A stretch of DNA of 64,000 nt, taken from positions 1,949,729-2,013,728 of the forward strand of contig MU001496.1 in the NCBI GenBank assembly GCA_010093485.1. Direction: 5' to 3'. The stretch is from Karstenula rhodostoma CBS 690.94. Its lineage: Eukaryota > Ascomycota > Dothideomycetes > Pleosporales > Didymosphaeriaceae. Every line of letters starts with the position of its first letter. Position 1 is the first letter of the stretch. The translations under genes were made by a program, and so were the position numbers. Under the pieces are notes generated by a model. That model saw only the letters and a program-made list of their open reading frames with translations, ran no database searches and was not told the origin of the DNA. Below, in pieces: positions 47,426 through 57,740 of the stretch.

Positions 47426-49654
47426 ATGGCGACTGGACGCGATAAACACGCGAGCAGGAGCCTCGGCTCCACCCTGCATGCGCGCATCAAACGGGTGCGT
47501 CAGCCACTCCACAGGCGGTTCTGGGAGAATGTAACTCCCGAGACGCACGCAATATACTGACGCAGGTATAGGCGCGCGTGTTGATGGTGGGTGCAGGCGG
47601 CATCGGCTGCGAACTGCTCAAGAACCTCGTCCTGACCGGCTTCGGCGAGATCCACATCGTCGACCTCGACACAATCGACCTCAGCAATCTCAATCGCCAG
47701 TTCCTTTTCCGCAAGGAGCACATAAAAAAGTCCAAGGCATTGGTACGCGGTGCCCGGCACGCGAGGTGAAAATATTGCGCCGAGGCTGACGGTTGCGCAG
47801 GTCGCGAAGGAGTCGGCGGGCAAATTCAACCCGAACGTCAAGATCGAGGCGTACCACGACAACATCAAAGATCCCAGCTTCAACGTTGCATGGTTCAGCA
47901 AATTCGACATTGTGTTCAATGCGCTGGACAATTTGGAGGCGCGCCGCCATGTTAACAAGATGTGCCTGGCCGCCGATGTGCCGCTGATCGAGAGTGGAAC
48001 AACCGGCTTCAACGGCCAGGTGCAGGTTATCCAGAAGGTGCGCGTGCCGTTTGGACATGAACTCGCGAATCTGCGGCTAATCGAGTGAACAGGGCAAGAC
48101 TCAATGCTACGACTGCACGCCGAAAGACGCACCCAAATCCTTCCCCGTGTGCACCATCCGAAGCACCCCATCGCAGCCGATTCACTGCATCGTGTGGGCC
48201 AAATCGTACCTTTTCACCGAGATATTCGGCACCTCTGAGGACGATGCGCCCGAGCTGGACCACAGCGAAGACTCGGAGAACCGGAAAGAGATTGAGAATC
48301 TGCGCAACGAGTCACAAGCTTTGAAGCGCATCCGCGAGTCAATGGGTTCGGAAGAGTTTCCCAAGCTGGTTTTCGACAAGGTCTTTAAGGAAGACATTGA
48401 GCGGTTACGAAGCATGGAAGACATGTGGAGGACGCGCAAGGCGCCCAATGCTCTACACTACGAGGATCTCCTGAAGGAAGTCACCGGCGTCGAAAAGAAC
48501 ATCGCGCAGAAAGACCAAGCGGCTTGGACAGTCACAGAAAACTTTGCAGTGTTCTTGCACAGTCTGCGGCGGCTGAGCAACCGTATGGAAGAGACCAAGG
48601 CGAATGCTGATACGGGCAACTCGTCGCCGATCCTTACCTTCGACAAGGACGATGTAGATACCCTGGACTTTGTTGCTGCTAGTGCGAACCTGAGGTCTAT
48701 CATATTCGGCATCGAAGGGAGATCGAAGTTTGACATCAAGCGTGAGTACTGTCAGTTTCTCTGTGGACCCTACTGACTGGCGTAGAAATGGCTGGTAACA
48801 TCATTCCGGCGATTGCAACCACAAACGCAATGACAGCTTCCATCTGTGTTCTGCAGTCTTTCAAGGTCATGCGCGCAGTGATGGCCAAGGACGAGTTGGG
48901 CGCGAAGCTCAAAGATGAGTCGAGCGAGAAGTCTTCCAAAGCCGAGGTGAAAGAGGAGCAAATCGAGGCCAAGACAGACGAGGCATTTTCGCAGAAGATC
49001 TCCAAGGCCAAGATGGTCTTTCTCGCCCCGAACGGCACAGAGCGCCGGCTGACTACCGAGGGTCTCAGCCCGCCCAATCCGTGCTGTCCTGTTTGCAGCG
49101 TCGCACAATCGACCATCGTCGTAGATGCCAACCGAGCTACTTTGAACGACCTTGTTGAGGATCTTCTCCGCTTACAGCTCGGCTACGGCGAAGAGTTTAG
49201 CGTTAACAGTGAAGCCGGCTTGCTCTACGATCCCGAGGAAGATGCCAACCTCAACAAGACTTTCGCCGAGTTGGGTCTCAACAATGACGCCTCCATCACA
49301 ATTATTGACGACGCTGATGAGGGTGCGAGGGTTAATCTGGTGCTACACATCTCGGAGCAGCACCTGGGAACAGAAGCGAAACCAATCGACCTCACTCAGA
49401 AGCCGGAGATCCCACTCAAGCCCAAGGCTGCGCCTACGGAGACCAACGGCGACTCGCGACCGATAGTTACTAATGGTCTCACTAACGGTGTGACCAATGG
49501 CGCTACGAACGGCCTCAAGCGCACGGCCAAAGAGGCTGGCCTCAAGGACGAGCTGGTCAGGAAGAGGGGCAAAGTCGTCGCAGAGTCTGATGATGACGAC
49601 TTCGTCATCGTCGATGATGCGAACGACGGAGTCATTTGCATTGATGATGACTGA
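47426..49654 (+). CDS. uba2: SUMO-activating enzyme catalytic subunit Uba2
   Basis: Five exons, 47,426-47,494, 47,572-47,742, 47,801-48,037, 48,093-48,741 and 48,786-49,654, give 664 residues. All four introns (44-77 nt) are GT-AG. With Aos1 it adenylates SUMO and passes it to Ubc9. Visible features are the ATP loop [26 protein letters not shown]; zinc cysteines C164-Y-D-C167 and the later C-C-P-V-C pair; and catalytic Cys179 in [10 protein letters not shown]. The adenylation half resumes at [14 protein letters not shown]. The ubiquitin-like domain covers roughly residues 485-550. The variable tail has a K-R-T/R-K-R-G-K basic stretch and ends in two acidic hydrophobic patches (F-V-I-V-D-D and V-I-C-I-D-D-D) that look like SUMO-interacting motifs. 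Nuclear, conserved and intact. Confidence 0.95.
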
Positions 49655-50058
49655 GACCGCCCTTCCTCTCTAGATGGGTGCTTAACATCGCAGCTACATC
49701 CTATGCTACGATACCTGGGATCTCTCACAACGTTTACAAGCCAGCCGCTGTGAAGCCCGGTCCCACGTAACGCGAGCGTACCATGCACCTACGGAGTGTC
49801 CCCATCCTTTGCACACCCACTATCATCAACCTGGCCAGCATCTGAAGCGGATCTCATGCATCGCCTCTACTTGTACCTCCGCCCTTGTACATTTCCTCGT
49901 TCCATCGCCAAAGCATCAACCGCGTTGGCATCGTTCTATGGCGCTCGGAAGGACCACTGGATATACCTTGGGAGCAGGTTTTGGATCGGTTGATCACCAC
50001 CTTTTGATCTTTGTACGTGTGCAAACGGGCGCAGAAATCCTTACGGCGTGGAGCTGTC
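49655..50058. other. Intergenic region between convergent genes
   Basis: About 400 bp between the stop codons of uba2 and the SDR gene, presumably holding both polyadenylation regions. No other feature is seen. Confidence 0.6.
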
Positions 50059-50956
50059 TCACACGGCCGACAGCCCCCCATCAATGTTAATCACGCAATT
50101 ATGCGCATACTCGTTCTGCGCCAGGAACAGCGCTGCGGAAGCTATTTCTTCAGGCTTGCCCAGCCGCCCGAGCGGGATGCGCTGCGAGAGCGCCGCATGG
50201 TCCAGACCTGCATGTACAATAGTTAGCCTACCATCGAATGGATCATCACGGCGCCCAGCGCCCTCTACACAACCCTCTGCGTCAAGTGAAGTAACGTGCT
50301 GTGCTGTGATGGTTCTCACCTCCAGTCATATCCGTCTCCACATACCCCGGCACCACGGCATTGACCCGTACTCCCTGCCGGCCCAGCTCTGCCGCCAGCG
50401 CCCGCGTAAATCCCAACACCCCCGCCTTGCTCGCCGCATACGCAACCGCCCCGTGGCCCCCGTGCGTCGCGAGCAGACTTGCAACATTGATGATGCACCT
50501 GTTGCCTTTCCCCTCCCGAACGTCTTTCCTCGGCGCACCCCCAAAATACCGCCCCCGCAGAAGAAACCGCGTCCCCACCATCATCCCCGTGAGATTCGTA
50601 TCCACAATGTTCTGAATCCGGTCTGCTTCGGTAGCCACGAATAAACTACCCTGTGTGATCCCCGCGCAGTTGACCAGCACGTCCAGCCTGCTCCCTTCCT
50701 CCTTTGCGGGTAGCTGCGCGCCGATGCCGGAGGCGCTCCAGAACGCGGGGGACGCGATGTCGCCGGCAATGTAGGCGTGCTGTGCGGAGGCGGACGGGAG
50801 AGGGTGTTGCTCGTTTAGAGATACGACGGCGGTGCGGAGGGGGGCTTCGGAGCGCGAGAGGAGCGTGCAGCGGTGGCCGTGGCGGGCGAAGAGGGAAGCG
50901 ATGGAGAGGCCGATGCCGCGGGAGCCGCCGGTTATGAGGACGTGGGGGGTGCGCAT
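50059..50956 (-). CDS. Short-chain dehydrogenase/reductase, 3-oxoacyl-ACP reductase-like
   Basis: Exons 50,956-50,320 and 50,207-50,059, separated by a 112-nt phase-1 intron (GTGAGA...GCAG), give 261 residues. The classical SDR layout is complete: cofactor loop T-G-G-S-R-G-I-G (9-16), N-C-A-G (96-99), Asn121, catalytic Ser160, and Y173-A-A-S-K177. The tail G-R-L-G-K-P-E-E-I-A plus N-I-D-G-G is typical of FabG-like reductases. It would reduce a 3-oxoacyl thioester, or a similar ketone, with NADPH. Mitochondrial fatty-acid synthesis (OAR1/CBR4-like) is one possibility, but the protein starts directly with the Rossmann fold and shows no presequence. It is divergent from elongin C across 300 bp and convergent with uba2. 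Confidence 0.85.
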
Positions 50957-51256
50957 TTGGGTTGTGGTATCGTGTAGTGAGATGAGGTATGCGGCGGTAG
51001 ATGTGAGAGCAAGAAGTGGAAAGGCTACTCAATCTTTGCAGGCGATATTAGACCGAGATTGAGGATTGCGCTCTGGCAATTGCTCGGAAAGGTTGCGTTG
51101 AAGTCGTGGATAGACGTCTAAAGTTCGTCGCAAATGGCTTACGTCACGAACTCTATACACGAACAAACGTGATCGCGCGAACCGCACCGCGTCCACCTCC
51201 GTCTTCCCCGCAAATCCTCCACCCGATCACCATCCCCATTACCAAACCCACCCACC
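50957..51256. promoter_or_regulatory. Bidirectional promoter region, SDR / elongin C
   Basis: 300 bp between two divergent start codons. The stretch just before the elongin C ATG is CA-rich (ACCCACCCACCATG), giving a strong start context. Confidence 0.45.
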
Positions 51257-51686
51257 ATGTCCGCGCAGTCCCAACCCCTATCCGCATACGTAACACTCGT
51301 CTCCAACGACGGCTACGAATTCAAAATCCTGCGCGACGCCGCCTGCATCGCGGGCACCATCAAGAAAGCGCTGGATCCGGCGTGTACGCTTCCCCTTCCC
51401 CCCTTCCCTTTCTGCGAGGCTGACACGTATGTGTGTGTACAGCCGGCTTCCGCGAAGTTGCAGAAAACCGCATGGAGCTTCCCACCATCAACGGCGTCGT
51501 CCTCGAGAAGGTCTGCGAGTACCTGTACTACAACCAAAAAAACATGGAGAGCAAGGATGTGCCTGATCTGGAGATTCCGCCCGAGCTGTGTTTGGAGCTG
51601 CTGATTGCGGCGGATTATTTGGATGGTAAGTTTGTGGTTGGGGTGAGCGGGTGGTGGGAGCGAGGCTAATGTCGGATGCAGTGTGA
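51257..51686 (+). CDS. elc1: Elongin C (Skp1-like BTB/POZ adaptor)
   Basis: Exons 51,257-51,383, 51,443-51,625 and 51,682-51,686 give 104 residues. Elongin C bridges BC-box proteins and cullin in ubiquitin ligases and takes part in RNA polymerase II turnover. The sequence follows the family closely: Y-V-T-L-V-S-N-D-G-Y-E-F, G-T-I-K-K-A-L-D-P, I-N-G-V-V-L-E-K-V-C-E-Y-L-Y-Y and D-V-P-D-L-E-I-P-P-E-L-C-L-E-L-L-I-A-A-D-Y-L-D. The first intron (59 nt, phase 1, GTACGC) joins A-S-G-F-R-E in frame. The second (56 nt, GTAAGT...GCAG) leaves a last exon of only 5 nt, adding Val and the stop, which matches the usual end right after A-A-D-Y-L-D. Retaining it would add a short tail ending at 51,669. Confidence 0.9.
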
Positions 51687-52333
51687 GGGGATTTTGCGCG
51701 TACGCTTGAGGGAGGATATGATGAAGAAAGTAAGGACGCGCCGCGGAGAAGGGCCTTGCGGGGTGGAAGAGGAAGATACCACGCTTGGGAATGGCGCGGC
51801 TGCGTTGAGATGAGGGACGATCAGACCGGCATCCGTGGGTAGAATTGGGGACATGGCACACCCAAACGGAGAGCGAAGATCTAGAAAGCACAGAGACGAC
51901 GTTCTGTTTGTGCTGATGCGACCTGCGAGCCAGCGGGTGCCTTCGGTCAAAGAAGCTCCGATGCAGATTACGAGTCACGATGTGTAATGTCTTTTTCCTC
52001 CAATCACGCGTGAATTTTGAAAACGTTGGCGGTATACTCGGACATGTAGTTTGGGGCGATACTGTAGACGAGGTGATTGATCTTCATGTTCTTTTGTAAG
52101 TTCGCAACCGTTGCTTCATAGATATGGAAATGACTTTTGAAGATTTTTCAGATTACAGAAGCCAGCCATGTGTGCTGTCTACGTATCATAGTCCCAGCTC
52201 TTTCATGTCCAGGCTCCGCGCTTTATCCACAAAGTGCCCCCAGCATGTCGAAAGACCCAGAACCCGAGAGAGGTCGGTGGCATATGCTGGCCTACCTGCA
52301 TTTGGTGCCGATGAGCCTCCCTCTAACATACGC
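51687..52333. other. Intergenic region
   Basis: About 650 bp between elongin C and the two-domain secreted protein gene (convergent). Short open frames only, with no recognisable feature. Confidence 0.6.
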
Positions 52334-53065
52334 CTAGCATCGGTAGCACTCGGCGGCCCAGGGGAGATCGCCAGCGAACTGGCTTGTAGTCCAACCGATG
52401 CCCCGGCAGGGGAATTTCCTGTTACCAATGTAAGTAAAGTATCTAGCTTGCCTTGGCTGTGCGTGGACTTACTCGTAGAAGGTGCACTGGCAGCTACCCT
52501 CAACCTTCGCACTACGCGCCTTGAAGTTGAACCGATGGAGTCCGCCGCCAGTGTGATGGAGCCAGTATGACTGGCCCGTCAGGTGATCAGTTTCCCAGAC
52601 CCTGCCGCAGGAGGGCTCGACCCTACCCTCAACACGAGGGTTGGCGGTGCACTTGGCGCTGAAGAGCCACCCATCGACATACTCCGCCTTCACACCGGGA
52701 CCATCGACCGTCCAGAACGCCTCGACGCACTGAGGTTCACTGGGAGGCATTAGGTCAGCAACCTACGCGTTGCACAGTAGCCGCGACCTCTGCGACGTCG
52801 CGGCTAATGTGATCGGAAGCGGGTGTGAATTGACTTACCGGTAGAGTTCGCAAGTGTAGTCACCATTGACTTGGAGCTTAGTGAAGAGCAGGCTAGGCTT
52901 CGGCAGCCCGTCGTCCTTGTTCTGCGGCACCGTTTGGCAGCCCGCCTTCAGGTCGAGCTGCACGTCGCCGTAGGTGAGGTGTCCGGGCTTGTCGGCCTGG
53001 GTTGCGGGGATTAAGACGGTGGCGCTCGCGAGCGCGAGACCGGAGAGGATAGCGAAGGCACGCAT
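52334..53065 (-). CDS. Secreted cysteine-rich protein made of two similar halves
   Basis: Exons 53,065-52,839, 52,739-52,473 and 52,418-52,334 (introns 99 and 54 nt, both phase 2) give 192 residues. Residues 1-24 are a signal peptide (hydrophobic run, cleavage near T-Q-A). The mature protein seems to hold two related modules. The first has D-Y-T-C-E-L-Y-R followed by E-P-Q-C and later a lone C. The second has C-Q-C-T-F-Y-E followed by K-F-P-C and a closing C-Y-R-C. In each module the intron falls at the same place: after the second base of the codon following C-x-[LF]-Y. The 267-nt middle exon is thus a phase 2-2 cassette, which suggests internal duplication by exon repetition. The same junction occurs in the next two genes. 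Function unknown; an effector-like role is plausible. Confidence 0.8.
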
Positions 53066-54082
53066 GGTGAGTCGGAAGTAGTAGTTGGAGCTGAGTGATC
53101 AGAAAGGTGTGCAAGAGGTGGAAGAGTGGGTGCGGATGTGCGTGATGTCTACGGGGCAGGAGCGGTTTATATACAGACGGCGGGCGACGGGAAAATTGCG
53201 GCGAAGGTGAAGGCCTTCGTGCAAACAGGCCATAGCTTCATTTCGAACCAACAGTTTTTTTGTTTTTTTTACACTGGAAATGAGGTGAAGGCAGGCAACG
53301 CTACGCGAGGCTGTTGCTCTTGCGGCGCGGCACACGGGTTGTGGTGCAGACGGCGGCGCAGCACGGCTCACGGCAGGCACGAATGTTGGTCATGTTATTG
53401 AGGTTACTTTGCCTCCCCCTTTCCACCAACAGCATTGAGATGGTGTGATGTTGCTTCTTTGCTGGATCTCGAAGACTCACCGTATCACTGCCTGAAACAT
53501 GAATACATCACCCTCGGTGTCGACTACTTCTGCTTGCGCTTTTCTACGGCCATTGGCTGAAATCCATTGAGATCATATTCTTGCCGATGGTTAAGCGACG
53601 CGTCTACGGATTTGGGGTCTCCAGTTCGGCGTGAGCTTGCAACGCATGAAAGAAGTTTAGCGCTTCCCGAGACCTCTCCGCAAGCAGAGGCACAGTAACC
53701 TTTAATGTCCTCGCTGTCAGCATCGCTGGCGAGAAATCGTGTCCTGGGACTGGGGACTGGGGCTGCACCGTTTCCCGCGCACAGCGCGGGATTTGGTCTA
53801 ATCTAATCTGCTAACCCACGGCCCGGCAGAAGCTCTTGCAGTGCTATAAAATTCCGTCAAAAAGATACTAGGAAGCAAAGAAGGGCCGAGTTGGCCATTC
53901 CTTTGGACTCTCCAATTCACAGACCAGGCGGTATGCCAGCACCAAAAACTCCAAAGTCAACTCATGTGCTTTGTTCCGAGGCTCCTTTACGCGGATTGCA
54001 CACACAACTCAATGGGAATATTCGCACAAGCAGTGTTATGATCCTCGTTTCATAAGAACTCACGCCAGTTCACCATGCTCAC
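53066..54082. other. Intergenic region
   Basis: About 1 kb between two secreted-protein genes on the same strand. Apart from the TATA box near 53,170 I see no coding frame, RNA gene or repeat. Confidence 0.6.
53166..53173 (-). promoter_or_regulatory. TATA box (TATATAAA) of the two-module secreted protein gene
   Basis: The minus strand reads TATATAAA about 100 bp before the ATG at 53,065, nearly the same spacing as at the 29,105 secreted protein gene. Confidence 0.5.
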
Positions 54083-54631
54083 TCAGAGTGAGTTACACAG
54101 GTAGTCGCGACCCTTGTATTTGGTGATGTCGAAGAGCAAGGTCGGGCCGTACTTCTTCTCACGCTGAGATGCATCGGTCTTGGGGTCACACCCGTTGTAT
54201 ACACTGAGCAGAATGGTTAGTCAAACATGATCGTCAAAGTTTCGCAGGACCACTCACCGGTAGAACTCGCACCAGTGCGCTCCAAAGATATCGATGAAGT
54301 TGGCCCACGTCGGGACGCCCTTGTCGGCGTCGGCTTTCTGACACACACCCAGCGGCACAGTGATGTTCGCAGGGCGGGAGGCCTCAGGAAATTCGCGGAA
54401 CCAGCCGACATTCTCGACAGTCGGATCCTCGGAAGACGGAGTGGAGGTGGGTGGTGACCGCCAACCATTGGAGTGAGGAGGGGTTGGCAAGGCAATGTGA
54501 GGCGTGTGGTCGGGCACGGAAGGAGCTGGGGTGATGTGTGGCAGCGATGTGCTGCTAGTACCAGCCGGGCGAGCAGTTTCAACAACCGCAAGGCCGGCGA
54601 GGGAAACAAAGAGCGTACCGAAGACCTTCAT
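54083..54631 (-). CDS. Secreted protein with proline/threonine/serine-rich linker and C-x-F-Y module
   Basis: Exons 54,631-54,258 and 54,203-54,083, joined across a 54-nt phase-2 intron (GTGAGT donor, ACTAAC branch, CTCAG acceptor), give 164 residues. A signal peptide (about residues 1-20) is followed by a P/S/T-rich linker to about residue 70, likely O-glycosylated. A compact domain follows, with G-V-C-Q-K, H-W-C-E-F-Y-R and, after the intron, V-Y-N-G-C-D-P; it ends D-Y-L-C-N-S-L. Four cysteines allow two disulfides. The intron again splits the codon directly after C-x-F-Y, as in the neighbour at 53,065. It is the second member of a local family of three or four secreted-protein genes. No enzyme motif is visible. 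Confidence 0.78.
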
Positions 54632-55325
54632 TCTGTGAAAGTTTCTTGTATGGAGGACAAAGTTGGTCGAGGATGTTGAGATGTTGGAGTATGGGAAAGG
54701 GAAAGCAGGGTAGAGTGCTGGGGAGCTGGGTCAAGTTCGCGGGTGTCGAATATTATACTCACCGGCAGGTTTGAAGCCGGGATTAGGTGAGGGAACCGGT
54801 GCAGGCAAGTGAGACATTCGCATGAAGCGGGGAATTGGGCTAGCAAACAGAAATAATATTACAATTTCCAGTTCAAATTCCACAAGAAGCTGCAACAAGA
54901 TGCGCCAATAGTCTGGGAGATCTAAGCAAGTCTCCAGACCCATGCTAAGGAATTTTTGATTTATCGTCTAACAACAGTCTTGCGTAACCAGCTCGTGGAA
55001 ACACGCCGAGACAGGAGGACCTCATTGTAATACTAACTTCATTGTCCAATCTGAGGGTTCACAGGACTTGCAATTGTGTTTATCTCGAGAACTTTGACTG
55101 TTACCGTTCTATTCGAAAAGGGACAGGAGCCAAACAACAATCCACCAGTACCATGTGTTCTTGCAAACACCATCAATCAGATTCGCCTCGCTCTTCATAA
55201 CACCGTGCCCGATTCACAGATCCTACTTATGCAACTCAACCATTGCAACCATTGTGAACATTGCTCTAGCCTCATCATTGTAGGCTTACTTTCATACGTC
55301 CCACAGCTCAAACATTGAGATCTTT
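54632..55325. other. Intergenic region
   Basis: About 690 bp between the second and third secreted-protein genes. A TATA-like TATAATAT on the minus strand (about 54,750-54,757) lies about 120 bp before the ATG at 54,631. Nothing else is recognised. Confidence 0.55.
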
Positions 55326-55826
55326 TCAGAGTACCGAAAGAATCACCGCAAGCACAGTACCAATGAGCAAAGATCCCATCCCTACTTCCGGCCACCGCGC
55401 GCCCCCATTCTCGTCACCAGGGCGGTGGCACTTGTAGTATCGCATATTACCAAAGAGGATCGCATCCGTGACATGGACGGCGTCATAGGACTGTGCAGTG
55501 GCCCCAGTACAGTCGGAGCTGCAATTAATCAGTCACTGAATCAGATATCAAGACAGCAGTTGCGCTACTCACTGGTTGTAGAGGTCGCATGAGCACTCGT
55601 TGAAAACAGTAATAAACGTCAAGTTATCCGGTATTCGATTGCAGTTGTTGTTGTCAACGAGACAGGAACCGCCGAGATCGTGCTTGCAGTCGGGCGCGTT
55701 GTAGTGGGGCCACTCTTTGGTATAGCCGCAGAAAGACGAGTTCTTCTTCGAGGGCGGCTGGCTCTGCAGGGCGACACCGAGGGTAGAGACAGCGAAGAAA
55801 CAAAGGATATTTGCCAAGGGTTTCAT
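55326..55826 (-). CDS. Secreted cysteine-rich protein with GPI-anchor-like C-terminus
   Basis: Exons 55,826-55,573 and 55,518-55,326, separated by a 54-nt phase-2 intron (GTGAGT...TGCAG), give 148 residues. The second in-frame ATG (55,826) is chosen because a clear signal peptide (residues 1-20) follows it; ATG 55,865 would place 13 extra residues before it. The mature part has eight cysteines, including C-S-C-D-L-Y-N, with the intron two codons after the tyrosine, then S-D-C and Y-Y-K-C. The C-terminus is small residues (G-G-A) followed by a 17-residue hydrophobic end without a charged tail, the layout of a GPI-anchor signal. It is probably wall- or membrane-attached, unlike its two soluble relatives. 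Family resemblance rests on the shared motif and intron, not on overall identity. Confidence 0.77.
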
Positions 55827-56516
55827 CGTAGCTGGTGTTTGGAACTTTGGGAGCGACCTGAACAACTGGGGAGAGTTGTGACTGATTCGAGGATTGCTTG
55901 AAGAGTGGCGTTATGGTTGAAAAGAGGAGGAAAAGGATGTATGCGAGGCGGGGCGGAACAGTTCCTCTGTGGTTTGTTTGCCGCTGCCCGCTCTGACAAG
56001 ATTGCACGGGCCGTTATAGTCACTAAAGTGAAGAGGTCGTGACGGAAAGGGTTACAAACGACCGATTGTTGGGTTGTAAACAGCGAAACGCGGAATAACA
56101 CATGATGAGGCTCTTGGTCATGTGTCACCATCGCGTTACTGGCTGGGCCTCGCGAACCGAAGATCGGTGTATCGTACAAACGGAAGATCGTAGCAGCGCG
56201 TTGCGATCGGGTCATCTCATTAGCGAGTGACAACTTTGCAGGATGCCACGTACTCTCGGAAGATGCATGACGTCTTGCCGAGGTATACCACAGGGTACTC
56301 ATACTCGTCTTACAGAACAGCCGCAGGGTTCAGTTGATGGATCATATGTCGACCAAATCTTCTCCAGGACCCCTCAATTCATCTGAATAGTCTTCCTATA
56401 CAGCTGGAGACGCGGAAAGATCGACCTGATTGAAGGTCGTCGGCCTCAATCATTAATCCGCCCAGTGGCCGACTCTTATTGTACTAGCTTAGTGACACTT
56501 TGCGCTTTTTTGCAAA
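55827..56516. other. Intergenic region
   Basis: About 690 bp upstream of the GPI-type secreted protein gene. Overlapping open frames (for example 55,823-56,302 minus) have no recognisable similarity. Confidence 0.55.
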
Positions 56517-56559
56517 CCGCGGCGAAACGCAGTACAGGAATTCGGTGGGCTGCCATAAC
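56517..56559 (+). repeat. 43-bp direct repeat bracketing the second dead locus, left copy
   Basis: Begins CCGCGGCGAAACGCAG and ends GGCTGCCATAAC. It matches 63,164-63,206 at 37 of 43 positions by eye, in the same orientation. It lies just beyond the 3' end of the PRISE relic. Confidence 0.65.
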
Positions 56560-56601
56560 TAATAGAAATTTGAGAACGTAATATACATAGAGTTACCTAC
56601 T

Positions 56602-57740
56602 TTACTTGAACTGAGGAATTTGCCTCATCTCCACAAACTTGTCAAATGCACTAGTTAACGAATGGAAAGAATCTATGTGGCCGGTTCATCCGAACTACCT
56701 TGCCTTGTTGATACTTAGGGTTGCCGACCATGTGCGTTGGAAAACCCAATCTTGGAACGCCCACGTCCCCGACTCCCAAGTCGAATTTGCCTCAGGGCAC
56801 AAAATTTCCTCGTAGATCTGGTTCCAGACTTCCTGCTTGTCGGCAGCCTATTCGCCAAGGCTGACGCCAAGCTGCGTCTCGCCCTCTCTAGGACGAGGCT
56901 TTGAAAGCTTGCTTAGGTGTCGCTGAGGCGCCAACGTAGCTTGCAATGCGTGGTCACGTTTATTTCCAGGTGAATTAGTCGCCATTAGCGACATTTAAAG
57001 CCTCCTTGCCGGCCTTATAGGATGTGGACGCCCAAATGGTTAGGTCAGCAATGAGCTTTGAGTCAGATAGTTCATCGTAGCCTTCCCAGTACAACTGATT
57101 CGTAGGCATGCGCGCCTCGCTTCCGAGTTCTTTGCAGACAAGAAGGTAAAGTAAGTATGTTAGAGCTGAGTTCATACCATTCGGCTTTGAGTTGTGCCCA
57201 ATGATGGCCTCGGGCCGGACAACATTCCAGGTCCATCGCTGACCTTTCTGACAACAGATCAGGTAGTCTTCTTGCGGGTAGTAGAAGTTGCCGATGGGGC
57301 TTTCTCTCTTGGGGTCTTTTTCGCATGCTGGTGAATTTACGGGGCCAAGATGGACTTTAGAGTGCCTGCCTCCAGTCTGTAGCGTGCAATTCTCCAGACG
57401 AGGGGCCACGGCGAGGAGAGCATCTGAGAAGTTGGAGAACAACTTTTCGTTTGCGATGTTCAATTCCTTGAAATCATCTGTGTGGATGTAGGAAGAGAAT
57501 AAGCGTGGGTGACGCCACTGCACAATGTTCGCATATCCTTGATCAGTGAGTCAGGGTCGTTGCTCAGGTCCAGGGCAATGAAAGTGAACCGGTCATCGTG
57601 GACAGTCGTTTTGAATGGAGACCGTGAGAAAACGACCATCTGGCTCCACTAAGAGGCATTGATATTTTTTCAACGAGCTATTCAATGATAGCAGAGCCGG
57701 TGATGCCGTTTCCGCCGGTGATGAGGGCAGTCTTAGCCAT
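56602..57740 (-). pseudogene. PRISE-like NAD(P)-dependent reductase/epimerase relic
   Basis: ATG 57,740 opens with the Rossmann loop T-G-G-N-G-I-T-G-S-A, but a TAG at 57,680-57,678 stops it after 20 codons. The family sequence resumes in other frames: V-V-F-S-R-S-P-F-K-T, then, after a frame change near 57,510, F-S-S-Y-I-H-T-D-D-F. The long stretch 57,523-56,978 includes Y-P-Q-E-D-Y, W-T-W-N-V-V-R-P and W-A-S-T-S-Y. It ends at TAA 56,977-56,975, where homology continues through further stops to W-A-F-Q-D-W-V-F-Q-R-T-W and a final TAA at 56,604-56,602. At least two frameshifts and four early stops are visible. Living relatives (progesterone 5-beta-reductase/iridoid synthase-like) reduce enones or act as tailoring enzymes. 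Clearly non-functional. Confidence 0.82.

Noticed and set aside
55823..56302. 159-codon minus-strand frame upstream of the GPI-type gene
   Set aside because: No domain or signal; it overlaps the probable promoter and leader of the real gene in another frame.
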